The position numbers were made by a program, and so were the translations under genes. Positions 1-6,421 of a stretch of 22,734 nucleotides of DNA are shown here, piece by piece. Position 1 is the stretch's first letter. The number at the start of each line of letters is the position of its first letter. The notes beneath the pieces are model-generated. The model ran no database searches. It worked only from the letters and a program-made list of their open reading frames with translations, and was not told where the DNA came from. This stretch comes from JARROD01 sp037384225 (GTDB lineage Bacteria > Pseudomonadota > Gammaproteobacteria > Pseudomonadales > Cellvibrionaceae): NCBI GenBank assembly GCA_037384225.1, contig JARROD010000026.1, positions 1 to 22,734 on the forward strand, in the 5' to 3' direction.

Positions 1-114
1 CATCGATTGGAAAACCCAGGTTCAATCGATTTGGAAATGATTGAGATCCAATCGGGGAGCTATCTTGGTGAAGATGATATTGTGCGTTTTGACGATAGCT
101 ACGGAAGACAGTAA
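1..114 (+). CDS. manC: C-terminal end of mannose-1-phosphate guanylyltransferase / mannose-6-phosphate isomerase (partial)
   Basis: Frame 1 is open from the first base and ends in TAA at 112-114, giving the last 37 residues of a protein whose start lies outside the window. The tail contains HRLENPG, IEIQSGSYLGEDDIVRF and a final DSYGRQ. I recognise this as the end of the cupin-type phosphomannose isomerase domain of bifunctional ManC/AlgA/CpsB/XanB enzymes. The family converts fructose-6-P to mannose-6-P and makes GDP-mannose from mannose-1-P in the cytoplasm for exopolysaccharide or O-antigen synthesis. The region to the left is therefore probably a polysaccharide gene cluster (inference). 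Only the C-terminus is visible, so the nucleotidyltransferase half cannot be checked and the choice between manC, algA and cpsB is open. Confidence 0.9.
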   Translation, partial: HRLENPGSIDLEMIEIQSGSYLGEDDIVRFDDSYGRQ

Positions 115-134
115 AAACCGAGGATTGAGAAGAG

Positions 135-172
135 GGCTGTCGCTATAAGCGACAAGCCTGGTGTATTTTTTT
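135..172 (+). terminator. Intrinsic terminator after manC
   Basis: A stem formed by GGCTGTCGCT (135-144) and AGCGACAAGCC (with one bulged A, ending at 158) is followed within 8 nt by seven T residues (166-172). It lies 21 bp after the manC stop, as expected for a Rho-independent terminator closing that operon. Confidence 0.8.
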
Positions 173-233
173 AGTCGTGCTGTTGCTTGGTTGGTCGTTT
201 CTTGTCCAATAACATTAACCAAATTGCGTTTAT

Positions 234-309
234 CCTATCGTTGCATAACTTTTCGAGCTCAGGACCTTTTAGAGCGGTATTTTCAGGGGCGCGCGCAGAT
301 TTTTCTAAT
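234..309 (+). repeat. Half copy of the MITE-like repeat also found at 3812-3999
   Basis: This 76-bp stretch begins CCTATCGTTGCATAA and ends TTTTTCTAA. It is nearly identical to the reverse complement of the right arm of the element at 3812-3999, including the GAGCTCAGGACC core, the TTTTAGAGCGGTATTTTCAGG block and the GCGCGCAGATTTTTC block. Only one arm is present. It abuts the truncated gene remnant at 325-441, so it may mark a rearrangement point. Confidence 0.8.
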
Positions 310-324
310 TTGATACTGGGTTAG

Positions 325-441
325 TCTATCGATAATCCTGAGGTCGGTGTTTACTGGGTTAAGATAGCGACATTTAATCAGGGCGATGTATTTAGCGCAT
401 TTTCCAGTCCGTTAACGGTTACTGTCGCAGTTGGGGCATGA
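325..441 (+). pseudogene. Truncated 3' remnant of a fibronectin-III-like (lipo)protein gene
   Basis: Between an in-frame TAG (322-324) and TGA (439-441) the plus strand encodes 38 residues containing EVGVYWVKIATFNQGDVFSAF. This lines up with the C-terminus of the intact lipoprotein at 619-1086, whose end reads LEAGTYEFKITVYDTEGAFS: the shared pattern is E-x-G-x-Y-x-x-K-I, then F-S-x-F-S and a final beta strand. There is no start codon or ribosome site, and the 5' side is replaced by the repeat at 234-309. I read it as the surviving end of a paralogue of the downstream gene. It is short, so homology rests on the pattern rather than on long identity. Confidence 0.6.
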
Positions 442-459
442 CTTTTTTTATTTTTGCAC

Positions 460-475
460 TGTGATATTTATCACA
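460..475. promoter_or_regulatory. CRP-type operator palindrome
   Basis: TGTGATATTTATCACA is a perfect 7+2+7 palindrome that matches the CRP half-site consensus TGTGA-N6-TCACA. It lies about 150 bp upstream of the lipoprotein start at 619. Candidate -10 elements are CATAAT (493-498), which would give a roughly class II geometry, and TATAAA (522-527), which would put the site near -67. Control by a CRP-family regulator is inferred. Confidence 0.6.
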
Positions 476-618
476 AAAAGAAAGAGAAGTGCCATAATCC
501 GTTCTTTATTTGGCCGTTTAGTATAAAATAAGTGCAGCTTCCATTTTTGTGGACTTGTCCGGTAAAGGCAAATTCTTTTTAATGTAGGCCTTTCTGACCC
601 TCCTACAGGTTTTTATGA

Positions 619-1086
619 ATGGCTTCCACTTTTAGACTGAGCAAACCTTCCTTATTGATAATTGTCTTGAGTTGTATTCTTGCTGCTTGTGGCGGGGGCG
701 GAGGCGGCTCCTCGGAATTGGATGGTGGAAACACGACGCCTGATGACGGTTCCTCGGAATCGGGTGATGGAAACACGACGCCTGATGACGGCTCAACCTC
801 TCCCAAGCCAGCTGGTTTGCTGTCAGTTTCTCTTTCCTGGACCATTCCCGGCACTAGGGAAAATGGTGAGGCACTGGACTTAAGCGACATCGAGGCGTAT
901 GAAATACTTTATCGAAAAGTGAACGATGAATTGTTTACAGTCATCTCTATTGCTGATCCTGCTACTTCTGAATATAAGATAACGGACCTGGAAGCGGGAA
1001 CCTACGAATTCAAAATCACTGTTTATGACACTGAAGGTGCATTCAGCAGTTTCTCAAACGCGCAAGTGGTGGATCTTTCTGGATAG
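619..1086 (+). CDS. Fibronectin-III-like lipoprotein
   Basis: This encodes 155 residues. The N-terminus is a lipoprotein signal: basic n-region, hydrophobic stretch SLLIIVLSCILAA and lipobox LAAC with Cys24, followed by a glycine run. Residues 31-60 hold two copies of an acidic linker, (D)GNTTPDDGS, and the rest (about 66-155) is one beta-sandwich domain of fibronectin type III character (SLSWTIP near its start, YEILYRK in the middle, GTYEFKITVYD near its end). Such proteins are lipid-anchored in the envelope and often sit in surface or polysaccharide systems. The exact role is unknown. The start at 619 has a weak AGG at 607-609, and an ATG at 615 is out of frame. A truncated paralogue lies just upstream (325-441). 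A perfect CRP-type site precedes the gene. Overlapping minus-strand ORFs look like shadows. Confidence 0.75.
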   Translation: MASTFRLSKPSLLIIVLSCILAACGGGGGGSSELDGGNTTPDDGSSESGDGNTTPDDGSTSPKPAGLLSVSLSWTIPGTRENGEALDLSDIEAYEILYRKVNDELFTVISIADPATSEYKITDLEAGTYEFKITVYDTEGAFSSFSNAQVVDLSG

Positions 1087-1190
1087 TTTGGTTACCTAAA
1101 AACATTTCCCTCATGGCGGATCGCTGAGTAAAGGCGAAGGGCGCAAGAACACCTTCCGCCCTAAATGAAGTTCGGTACAAACACTGAGCT

Positions 1191-1216
1191 CATGACGGAG
1201 CAAGTGCTCCGTCATG
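1191..1216. terminator. Perfect 12-bp inverted repeat between convergent genes
   Basis: CATGACGGAGCA (1191-1202) and its exact reverse complement (1205-1216) are separated by only 2 nt. The hairpin lies 14 bp beyond the stop of the minus-strand csp gene and about 100 bp beyond the plus-strand lipoprotein gene. No long T-run follows on either strand, so function as a bidirectional terminator or mRNA-stabilising 3' stem is inferred. Confidence 0.5.
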
Positions 1217-1230
1217 ACGACGAAAAACGT

Positions 1231-1440
1231 TTAAGCGACTTCTACGTTCTCTGCCTGTGGGCCTTTTTGCCCGGTGCCTTCAGTAAAAGTCACCTGTTGA
1301 CCTTCCTGCAATGTGCGAAAGCCGCTACCTATGATATTGCTGAAATGAACAAACAAATCAGGGCCGTTTTCGCGAGATATAAACCCATAACCCTTGCTTT
1401 CATTGAACCACTTTACGGTCCCAGTTAATTTTTCTGACAT
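1231..1440 (-). CDS. CspA-family cold-shock protein
   Basis: The 69-residue product has the size of a single cold-shock domain. It contains TGTVKWFNESKGYGFI with the RNP1 motif (KGYGFI) near residue 20 and the RNP2 motif LFVHF near residue 30, and ends GPQAENVEVA. The family binds single-stranded RNA and DNA in the cytoplasm through surface aromatic residues and acts as an RNA chaperone at low temperature or as a general transcription antiterminator. The start is supported by AAAGG, 8 nt upstream on the minus strand. It lies about 240 bp downstream of deaD on the same strand, a functional match because both remodel RNA structure in the cold. Whether this copy is cold-induced or constitutive cannot be read from the protein. 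Confidence 0.95.
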   Translation of the reverse strand: MSEKLTGTVKWFNESKGYGFISRENGPDLFVHFSNIIGSGFRTLQEGQQVTFTEGTGQKGPQAENVEVA

Positions 1441-1681
1441 GTTTTAACCTTTGTTCTAGTTAGAATCCGCCCGAAGGCAGGGTATAACCCGTGCGCTGTC
1501 ATATTGGGCGGTTGTTAAACGCGGGGAGCGTTTATAACCGGACATGGCCAACGCACTGCAGAAGTTTAGAGTGGTTGCTCGGGGTTGGCAACAAGTCCTT
1601 GAGTAGCGCTTGGAAATATAAAATAGTGTGAAAGGTTACCGCAGCGTTTCACTGATTTTACCGTGCACGGCACACCGTGGC

Positions 1682-3499
1682 TCATTGTTTGCTTTTCATT
1701 TTCCTGTTTTTGCCACTGTTCTTTTTGTGGTTGTGTTTAAATTTTGTGTCAGGTTTACCCGATTCGGCCTGATGCCGGCCACCGGCCTCCTTGAGGCGTC
1801 CAATGCGCAGAGGTTGCTGTCTTATATAGACTGATTGCAGGTGGTTGAATATAGCTTTGGGCATTCCAGCGGGGAGTTCTACGGTACTGTAGTCATCAAA
1901 AAGACAAATGCGACCGATATACCCACTTTCTATTCCCGCCTCATTGGCAATCGCACCCACAATGTCAGCGGGGGTGGCTTTGTGTTTTTTACCCACTGCG
2001 AGGCGGAAGGTTTCCATCTCCACATCACTGCTCGTATCGTTGCGTTTTTTTGGGCGTTTTCCGTCTCGCTGCTTTGATTCATGATGCCCGGGGTCTGCAC
2101 TATTGTGGTGCTCACTGTGGGCTTGTTTTGTTTTCCGGCGTTGTTTTTCCTGAGAAGGTTTATCCTGAGAAGGTTTTTCCGCCGGCAGGAATAAAGGTTT
2201 CCCTCTCTGTGCCATATGGGCGAGAGCCGCCGCAAGTTGCTGCGCTGAAACTGAGCGTTCCTGCAAATAGTCTTCCACCAGAGAGTTGAAAAACGCCAGG
2301 TTTTCACTTTCCACGATATTATCGATTTCTTCGATAAATTGTCCGATTCTATGCTCGTTGACCTGCTCTCTACTGGGCAGTTGCATTGGACTAATGGTTT
2401 GTCTGGTGGCTTTTTCAATGCTTTTTAGCAACCGCTTTTCCCTGGGGGCGACAAATAAAATGGCTTTGCCACTGCGCCCGGCGCGCCCGGTACGGCCAAT
2501 GCGATGCACATAGGCTTCTGTGTCATAGGGAATGTCGTAATTGACAACAAGGCTGATTCTAGAGACATCGATTCCCCTCGCTGCCACGTCTGTGGCTACC
2601 ACTATATCGATTTTGCCGTTTTTCAAATGTTCGACGGTGCGCTCCCGAAGCGCCTGACTCATATCGCCGTTAAGGGCGGCGCTGGCGTAGCCGCGGGCCT
2701 CCAGTTTTTCGGCCAGTTCGACGGTGGCCGTTTTCGTGCGTACGAAAATAATAATACCGTCGAAAGGCTCTACTTCTAAGATGCGGGTTAGAGCGTCAAG
2801 TTTGTTAACACCGCTGACTGTCCAATAGTGTTGTTCGATGCGTTCGACGGTCTGGGTTTGAGACTTGATACTGACTTCCTGTGGCTGATTCAGGTACCGA
2901 TCCGCCACCCGCCGAATAGGGGTGGGCATGGTTGCTGAGAACAGCGCCACCTGTTTCTGTTCGGGCGTGTGCTCCAGGATCCACGTTACGTCATCGATAA
3001 ACCCCATGCGCAGCATTTCGTCTGCTTCGTCTAAAACGACTGCCTGAAGTTTATCCAGTGTCAGGCTGGCGCGGCGCAGGTGGTCTATAATTCGACCTGG
3101 GGTGCCGACAACGACGTGAACGCCTCGTTTCAATTGACGCAGCTGTCCGCGCATGTCCTGGCCGCCATAAATGGGAAGAACGTGAAACCCTTTCAGCTCA
3201 TTGGCATAGCGTTGGAAGGCTTCGGAAACCTGAATGGCCAGCTCCCGGGTTGGCGCCAGTACCAGAACCTGGGGTTGCAGCAACTTCAGATCCAGCTTCG
3301 ACAGCAGTGGCAGCGCGAAAGCGGCGGTTTTTCCAGTCCCGGTTTGGGCGATACCCAGTATATCGCGCCCTTCGAGCAGAAGAGGAATACTTTCGGCTTG
3401 AATCGGGGAGGGCTGCTCGTAGCCGATGGCGGTAATTGCTTTAAGCACGGGAGTGGCCAGTGCCAATTCACTAAAACTGTTGACGGTGGTGGAATTCAT
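1682..3499 (-). CDS. deaD: DEAD-box ATP-dependent RNA helicase DeaD/CsdA
   Basis: The 605-residue product has the full DEAD-box helicase layout: Q motif with F9 and PSPIQ, Walker A AQTGTGKT (51-58), PTREL (83-87), TPGR (133-136), DEAD (157-160) and SAT (188-190). The RecA2 domain follows with IIFVRTKTAT, VATDVAARGID and HRIGRTGRAG. After a basic low-complexity linker rich in K, Q, R and H, a DbpA-like RNA-binding domain spans about residues 490-570 (FRLAVGKKHKATPADIVGAI ... YSTVELP), then a basic tail. This is the length and domain order of DeaD/CsdA, which unwinds structured RNA in ribosome biogenesis and cold-shock translation and works with the RNA degradosome. The region just upstream holds a striking array of 21-bp repeats that probably lies in its promoter or 5' leader. 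Confidence 0.95.
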   Translation of the reverse strand: MNSTTVNSFSELALATPVLKAITAIGYEQPSPIQAESIPLLLEGRDILGIAQTGTGKTAAFALPLLSKLDLKLLQPQVLVLAPTRELAIQVSEAFQRYANELKGFHVLPIYGGQDMRGQLRQLKRGVHVVVGTPGRIIDHLRRASLTLDKLQAVVLDEADEMLRMGFIDDVTWILEHTPEQKQVALFSATMPTPIRRVADRYLNQPQEVSIKSQTQTVERIEQHYWTVSGVNKLDALTRILEVEPFDGIIIFVRTKTATVELAEKLEARGYASAALNGDMSQALRERTVEHLKNGKIDIVVATDVAARGIDVSRISLVVNYDIPYDTEAYVHRIGRTGRAGRSGKAILFVAPREKRLLKSIEKATRQTISPMQLPSREQVNEHRIGQFIEEIDNIVESENLAFFNSLVEDYLQERSVSAQQLAAALAHMAQRGKPLFLPAEKPSQDKPSQEKQRRKTKQAHSEHHNSADPGHHESKQRDGKRPKKRNDTSSDVEMETFRLAVGKKHKATPADIVGAIANEAGIESGYIGRICLFDDYSTVELPAGMPKAIFNHLQSVYIRQQPLRIGRLKEAGGRHQAESGKPDTKFKHNHKKNSGKNRKMKSKQ

Positions 3500-3521
3500 G
3501 AAAAATGCCTGTAGGAATGTG

Positions 3522-3730
3522 GAGCCTTCAGTTAAAACTTAAGAGCCTTCAGCTAAAAAATTAAGAGCCTTCAGCTAAAAATTAAGAGCCTTCAGCTAAA
3601 ACTTAAGAGCCTTCAGCTAAAACTTAAGAGCCTTCCGCTGAAACTTAAGAGCCTTCCGCAGAAACTTAAGAGCCTTCAGTTAAACCCAAGGCGCCTTTAG
3701 CCTAAAACAATGAGTCCTCAGCCCGAATAA
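3522..3730. repeat. Array of about ten 21-bp tandem repeats upstream of deaD
   Basis: Eight well-conserved units of GAGCCTTCAGCTAAAACTTA(A) start at 3522, 3543, 3565, 3586, 3607, 3628, 3649 and 3670. Two degenerate units start at 3690 and 3711. Lengths are 21 bp except one of 22 and two of 20. Each unit carries one A-tract and a TTAA. The array begins 22 bp upstream of the deaD start codon. Reading on the deaD strand hits a stop in every frame, so the array does not encode a leader peptide for deaD. Because 21 bp is two helical turns, the sites face the same side of the DNA, which suits a bent region or cooperative protein binding; on RNA it would be a repeated leader motif. Both roles are inference. 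Confidence 0.85.
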
Positions 3731-3811
3731 AATCAAAAGAGTCTCTGTATCAGTGTCTAAGAATGTATTGTCAGTAGACCGGGGCTGTTCGGGAAAATGC
3801 TGGAGTATCAA

Positions 3812-3999
3812 CCCTATCGTTGCATAAATTTTCGGCCCAGGACCGCTTCGCTTCTTCTTATAACAGCATTTTCAGGGCCGTGCTCAATTTTTCTAATCCT
3901 CACATAGGGATAGCTATGCTCCGGTTAGAAAAATCTGCGCGCGGCCCTGAAAATACCGCTCTAAAAGGTCCTGAGCTCGAAATTTATGCAACGATAGGG
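3812..3999. mobile_element. Non-autonomous MITE-like element with terminal inverted repeats and TCAA duplication
   Basis: The element begins CCCTATCGTTGCATAAATTT and ends with the inverted counterpart, AAATTTATGCAACGATAGGG. The arms continue as imperfect inverted repeats through CAGGACC, ATTTTCAGGGCCG and TTTTTCTAA to a short central part. The 4-bp sequence TCAA occurs directly on both sides (3808-3811 and 4000-4003), as a target-site duplication would. It has no coding capacity. A one-arm copy lies at 234-309. This organisation fits a miniature inverted-repeat element mobilised by a transposase elsewhere; the transposase family is not identified. Confidence 0.75.
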
Positions 4000-4159
4000 T
4001 CAAGCTCAAGAGTTATATTGCAAAGGGGGCAGATTATACGCGCTCCAGGTTGAGGGTAAAGCATTTTATTGCTTTGCTCGCCATAATGACCTGTGAGACA
4101 GTTCCAGTACGAGAACGCAGCAGGGATTCAACACCGTGATCAGGTCTCATGGTAATGTC

Positions 4160-4362
4160 GAAGGCTCCGGACGTCCGCCTGACACTGTGCTTACCCCGGG
4201 TTATTGAGAAGTTACCATTACCGGGCCTGGGCGCTGGTTTTTATTGCCGGTTTTAGTCAAACTGGCCAGGTGGTAACTTCTCAATAACCCGGAGTATTGT
4301 GCCTTCGATCCGGCGGCCATCCGGCTGACATTGTGCCGACCCCGGGTTATTGCGAAGTTACG
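4160..4362. repeat. Palindromic repeat cluster, three copies of a GGGTTATTGAGAAGTTAC motif
   Basis: A perfect 22-bp inverted repeat has arms at 4196-4217 and 4271-4292, each built on CGGGTTATTGAGAAGTTACC. A third, direct copy with one mismatch (TTGCGAAG) is at 4342-4360. The direct copies also share upstream sequence (CCGCCTGACACTGTGC versus CCGGCTGACATTGTGC), so a unit of about 55 bp is duplicated at roughly 4160-4216 and 4302-4362. The same motif recurs as a hairpin at 14701-14728. This looks like a REP/BIME-style dispersed palindromic family. No gene is seen between 4000 and 4400. Confidence 0.75.
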
Positions 4363-4401
4363 CGGAGTGGTTATAACTGGTTGAAAGAGGATAGTGAAAT
4401 C

Positions 4402-5151
4402 ATGCGATGCCATGAAGTGGAGTATGAAATAATCGGCAATAGTATGCAGGTGGTGGAAGTGATTCTTGACCCCGAAGAATCTGTCATTGCAGAAGCGGGA
4501 GCGATGAATTATTACCAGGCTGGTATTGAATATGAAACCAGGATGGGGGATGGAGCCAATCCCGAGCAGGGAATGTTGGGCAAGCTGTTTAGCGCAAGCA
4601 AGCGATTGGTAACTGGGGAGTCACTGTTTATGACTCACTTTAGCAATCATTCTGCAAAACCTGCGCGGGTGGCTTTCGCGGCGCCTTACCCGGGTATGAT
4701 TATCCCTCTCAATTTGGCTGAGTGTGGGGAAGAAGTTATTTGCCAGAAGGACAGTTTTCTCTGTGCGGCGCTTGGCACTAAACTCGATATTGCTTTCAGC
4801 CGCCGGCTGGGGGCGGGTTTTTTTGGCGGCGAAGGGTTTGTTCTGCAGCAGCTGCAGGGGGACGGCATGGCTTTTATTCACGCCGGCGGAACGATCGTTG
4901 AGAAAAACCTCGACGACGAGACCCTGATGGTTGATACAGGTTGTCTGGTGGCCTTCACCCAGGGAATTGATTACGATATTCGCCTCAACCGGGGCCTAAA
5001 AAGTATGATATTCAGCGGTGAGGGCGTATTCCTGGCGGAGTTAAAGGGGCGTGGCAAGGTTTGGCTGCAGAGTTTACCGTTTTCGCGACTGGCGGATCGT
5101 ATCCTCGCCCACGCACCCAAAAGCGGTGGCCGTGAACGGGGTGAACAGTAG
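4402..5151 (+). CDS. TIGR00266 / AIM24-family protein
   Basis: The product has 249 residues from the ATG at 4402, which follows a GAAAGAGG ribosome site. The frame is open further upstream, but that part runs through the palindromic repeat cluster and has no ribosome site, so I exclude it. The protein is a glycine-rich all-beta domain with the family's hallmarks: VEVILDPEESVIAEAGAM near the N-terminus, GESLFMTHFSN in the middle, LQQLQGDGMAFIHAGGTI and, near the end, GEGVFLAELKGRGKVWLQSL. This is the AIM24/DUF124 family, found in bacteria, archaea and mitochondria; in yeast mitochondria it is linked to inner-membrane architecture. The bacterial function is not established. There is no signal peptide or membrane segment, so it is probably cytoplasmic. 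It converges on the next gene with 17 bp between stops. Confidence 0.85.
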   Translation: MRCHEVEYEIIGNSMQVVEVILDPEESVIAEAGAMNYYQAGIEYETRMGDGANPEQGMLGKLFSASKRLVTGESLFMTHFSNHSAKPARVAFAAPYPGMIIPLNLAECGEEVICQKDSFLCAALGTKLDIAFSRRLGAGFFGGEGFVLQQLQGDGMAFIHAGGTIVEKNLDDETLMVDTGCLVAFTQGIDYDIRLNRGLKSMIFSGEGVFLAELKGRGKVWLQSLPFSRLADRILAHAPKSGGRERGEQ

Positions 5152-5168
5152 GGACTGTGTGCCCGTTC

Positions 5169-5696
5169 CTAAGGGTGTCTGGATATTTTCTGTTGGTAAG
5201 GGCTTTTAGGTAAATACGGGGTGATGATTGTTACGGCATTATCGTAAATATCCTGAACCTTTACCATAATGCCCACCTCCATGCGCCGGGACAGCATGGT
5301 GATCGGAAACAGGCAGTGTTCCGTATCCTTTACGCAAGCGGCCCGGCTGCGCCCCAAGTCGTCTTCATACACCATCCACTGCAGACCCAGTTCTTCGACC
5401 AGCAGGTTGCCCAATACGGCGCCCATGGCCTGTAGCAACAGACGCTCGTCCCTGCGGATAAGGCCCTTGTTGACAATGCGCTGCAAAAGTTCCAGGTCAT
5501 CGCGGTTATTGTGTATCTGGGTACCCAATTGAGTGCGCGCCAGATCGTCAATGCGCTCGACTTGTTTTTGCAGATGGTTTTTATCCAGCCAGGACAGTTC
5601 ATAAATCTGGATCTCTTCTTCCCCGGCGCTGGCGCCCAGTGGCAGGGAGAGGCAGAAAGCGGTAATCATAACCGGGAGAAGCATTGGCACGCGCAT
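5169..5696 (-). CDS. Exported DUF3806-like protein
   Basis: From the ATG at 5696 the product has 175 residues. It begins with a signal peptide (MLLPVMITAFCLSLPLGASA, cleavage near residue 24). A longer frame starts at 5813 but would place 39 unlikely residues before the signal, so I choose 5696. The mature part is helical (ELLQRIVNKGLIRRDE), then GAVLGNLLVEELGLQWMVYE and LFPITMLSRRMEVG, followed by a VQDIYDNAV segment. That order of a glycine-containing helix, a W-x-V-Y/V-x-D/E strand and FP-x-x-M/x-x-x-R matches my memory of the DUF3806 domain. Its function is unknown. It probably acts in the periplasm. Two cysteines (AACVKDTEHC) could form a disulfide. The domain name is from memory and should be checked with a profile search. 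Confidence 0.7.
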   Translation of the reverse strand: MRVPMLLPVMITAFCLSLPLGASAGEEEIQIYELSWLDKNHLQKQVERIDDLARTQLGTQIHNNRDDLELLQRIVNKGLIRRDERLLLQAMGAVLGNLLVEELGLQWMVYEDDLGRSRAACVKDTEHCLFPITMLSRRMEVGIMVKVQDIYDNAVTIITPYLPKSPYQQKISRHP

Positions 5697-5906
5697 GAAT
5701 ATTGAAACCTGCTGGAACAAAGTTATGCCTGAGTAGCGGCCCGCTAGTATAAGTTCTCGTCCTTCGGGGCTCAATGCCGGCGCAGTGGTTTTTTTGACGG
5801 GGAAATGGCACAAATTTACGCAGGGTTGTCTAAGCTCTTTCAGAGCGCCGGCTTTTTGCCCCTGCGTTGGTTGTTTTTGGGTAATATCACAAAGGAAAAG
5901 AGCATT

Positions 5907-6368
5907 ATGAGAGAACGAAGCCGCTACTTTATGATGACAAGCTTGATTTTGCTAGTCGCGGTCGTCGGGGTGTCCTGGCAATGGTACCAGGCGGGGATAC
6001 GGGAGCGGCAATTGCAGAAGCAACTGCTGGAAATGCAGGGCCAGGTCGCTCAACTGCAGGAGCAGGTGGGACAACTGCAGACTGAGTTGAATAGTTTGAA
6101 TAAAACCAGCTTTAAAGGGTTGGTGCGAGATGCAAACGACGCCATTCTCAGTGGTTGGGAATCGCTGCTGGACACGGTGGAAAACGAAGTGAAAAAGGCG
6201 CGAGAAGCGCTGGATCAGGAGCAAAATCCGGGTTCCCCACAACCGGGTGAACCACAGCCGCAGACGGAACCGGAGTTGGACAATCAACAACATCCGCAAC
6301 AACATCCGCAACAACAGCCGCAACAACAGCCGCAGACCATACCCCCTAAAACCACCCGCCGCACTTGA
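5907..6368 (+). CDS. Membrane-anchored coiled-coil protein with Pro/Gln-rich tail
   Basis: The start at 5907 has AAAGGA 10 nt upstream; the frame is open from 5805 but that extension has no ribosome site. The 153-residue product has a short basic N-terminus, one transmembrane helix (about 9-27), then a heptad-repeat coiled coil rich in Gln and Leu (QKQLLEMQGQVAQLQEQVGQ, about 36-65). A helical middle part follows (GLVRDANDAILSGWESLLD), and from about residue 112 a low-complexity tail of Pro, Gln, Glu and His. The tail DNA contains 9-bp repeats of CAACATCCG and CAACAGCCG (about 6289-6335), so its length is likely variable between strains. The topology suggests an inner-membrane protein with a periplasmic coiled coil. 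I do not recognise a family. The gene is divergent from 5169-5696 and 53 bp upstream of 6422. Confidence 0.7.
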   Translation: MRERSRYFMMTSLILLVAVVGVSWQWYQAGIRERQLQKQLLEMQGQVAQLQEQVGQLQTELNSLNKTSFKGLVRDANDAILSGWESLLDTVENEVKKAREALDQEQNPGSPQPGEPQPQTEPELDNQQHPQQHPQQQPQQQPQTIPPKTTRRT

Positions 6369-6421
6369 AGTTCCGGAAGTCTTAAAAACGGGATGTCTTA
6401 AACAATTAAGGGAGACAGATA

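Noticed and set aside
3080..3514. 144-codon plus-strand ORF
   Set aside because: It is antisense to deaD, which has all helicase motifs.
3522..3730. CRISPR-like array
   Set aside because: The 21-bp units are contiguous with no unique spacers, and no cas genes are present.
4297..4401. N-terminal extension of the AIM24-family gene
   Set aside because: The open frame runs through the palindromic repeat cluster and lacks a ribosome site, while the ATG at 4402 has one and matches the family's start.
5805..5906. N-terminal extension of the coiled-coil protein
   Set aside because: It would put about 34 residues before the membrane helix without a ribosome site; AAAGGA supports the ATG at 5907.
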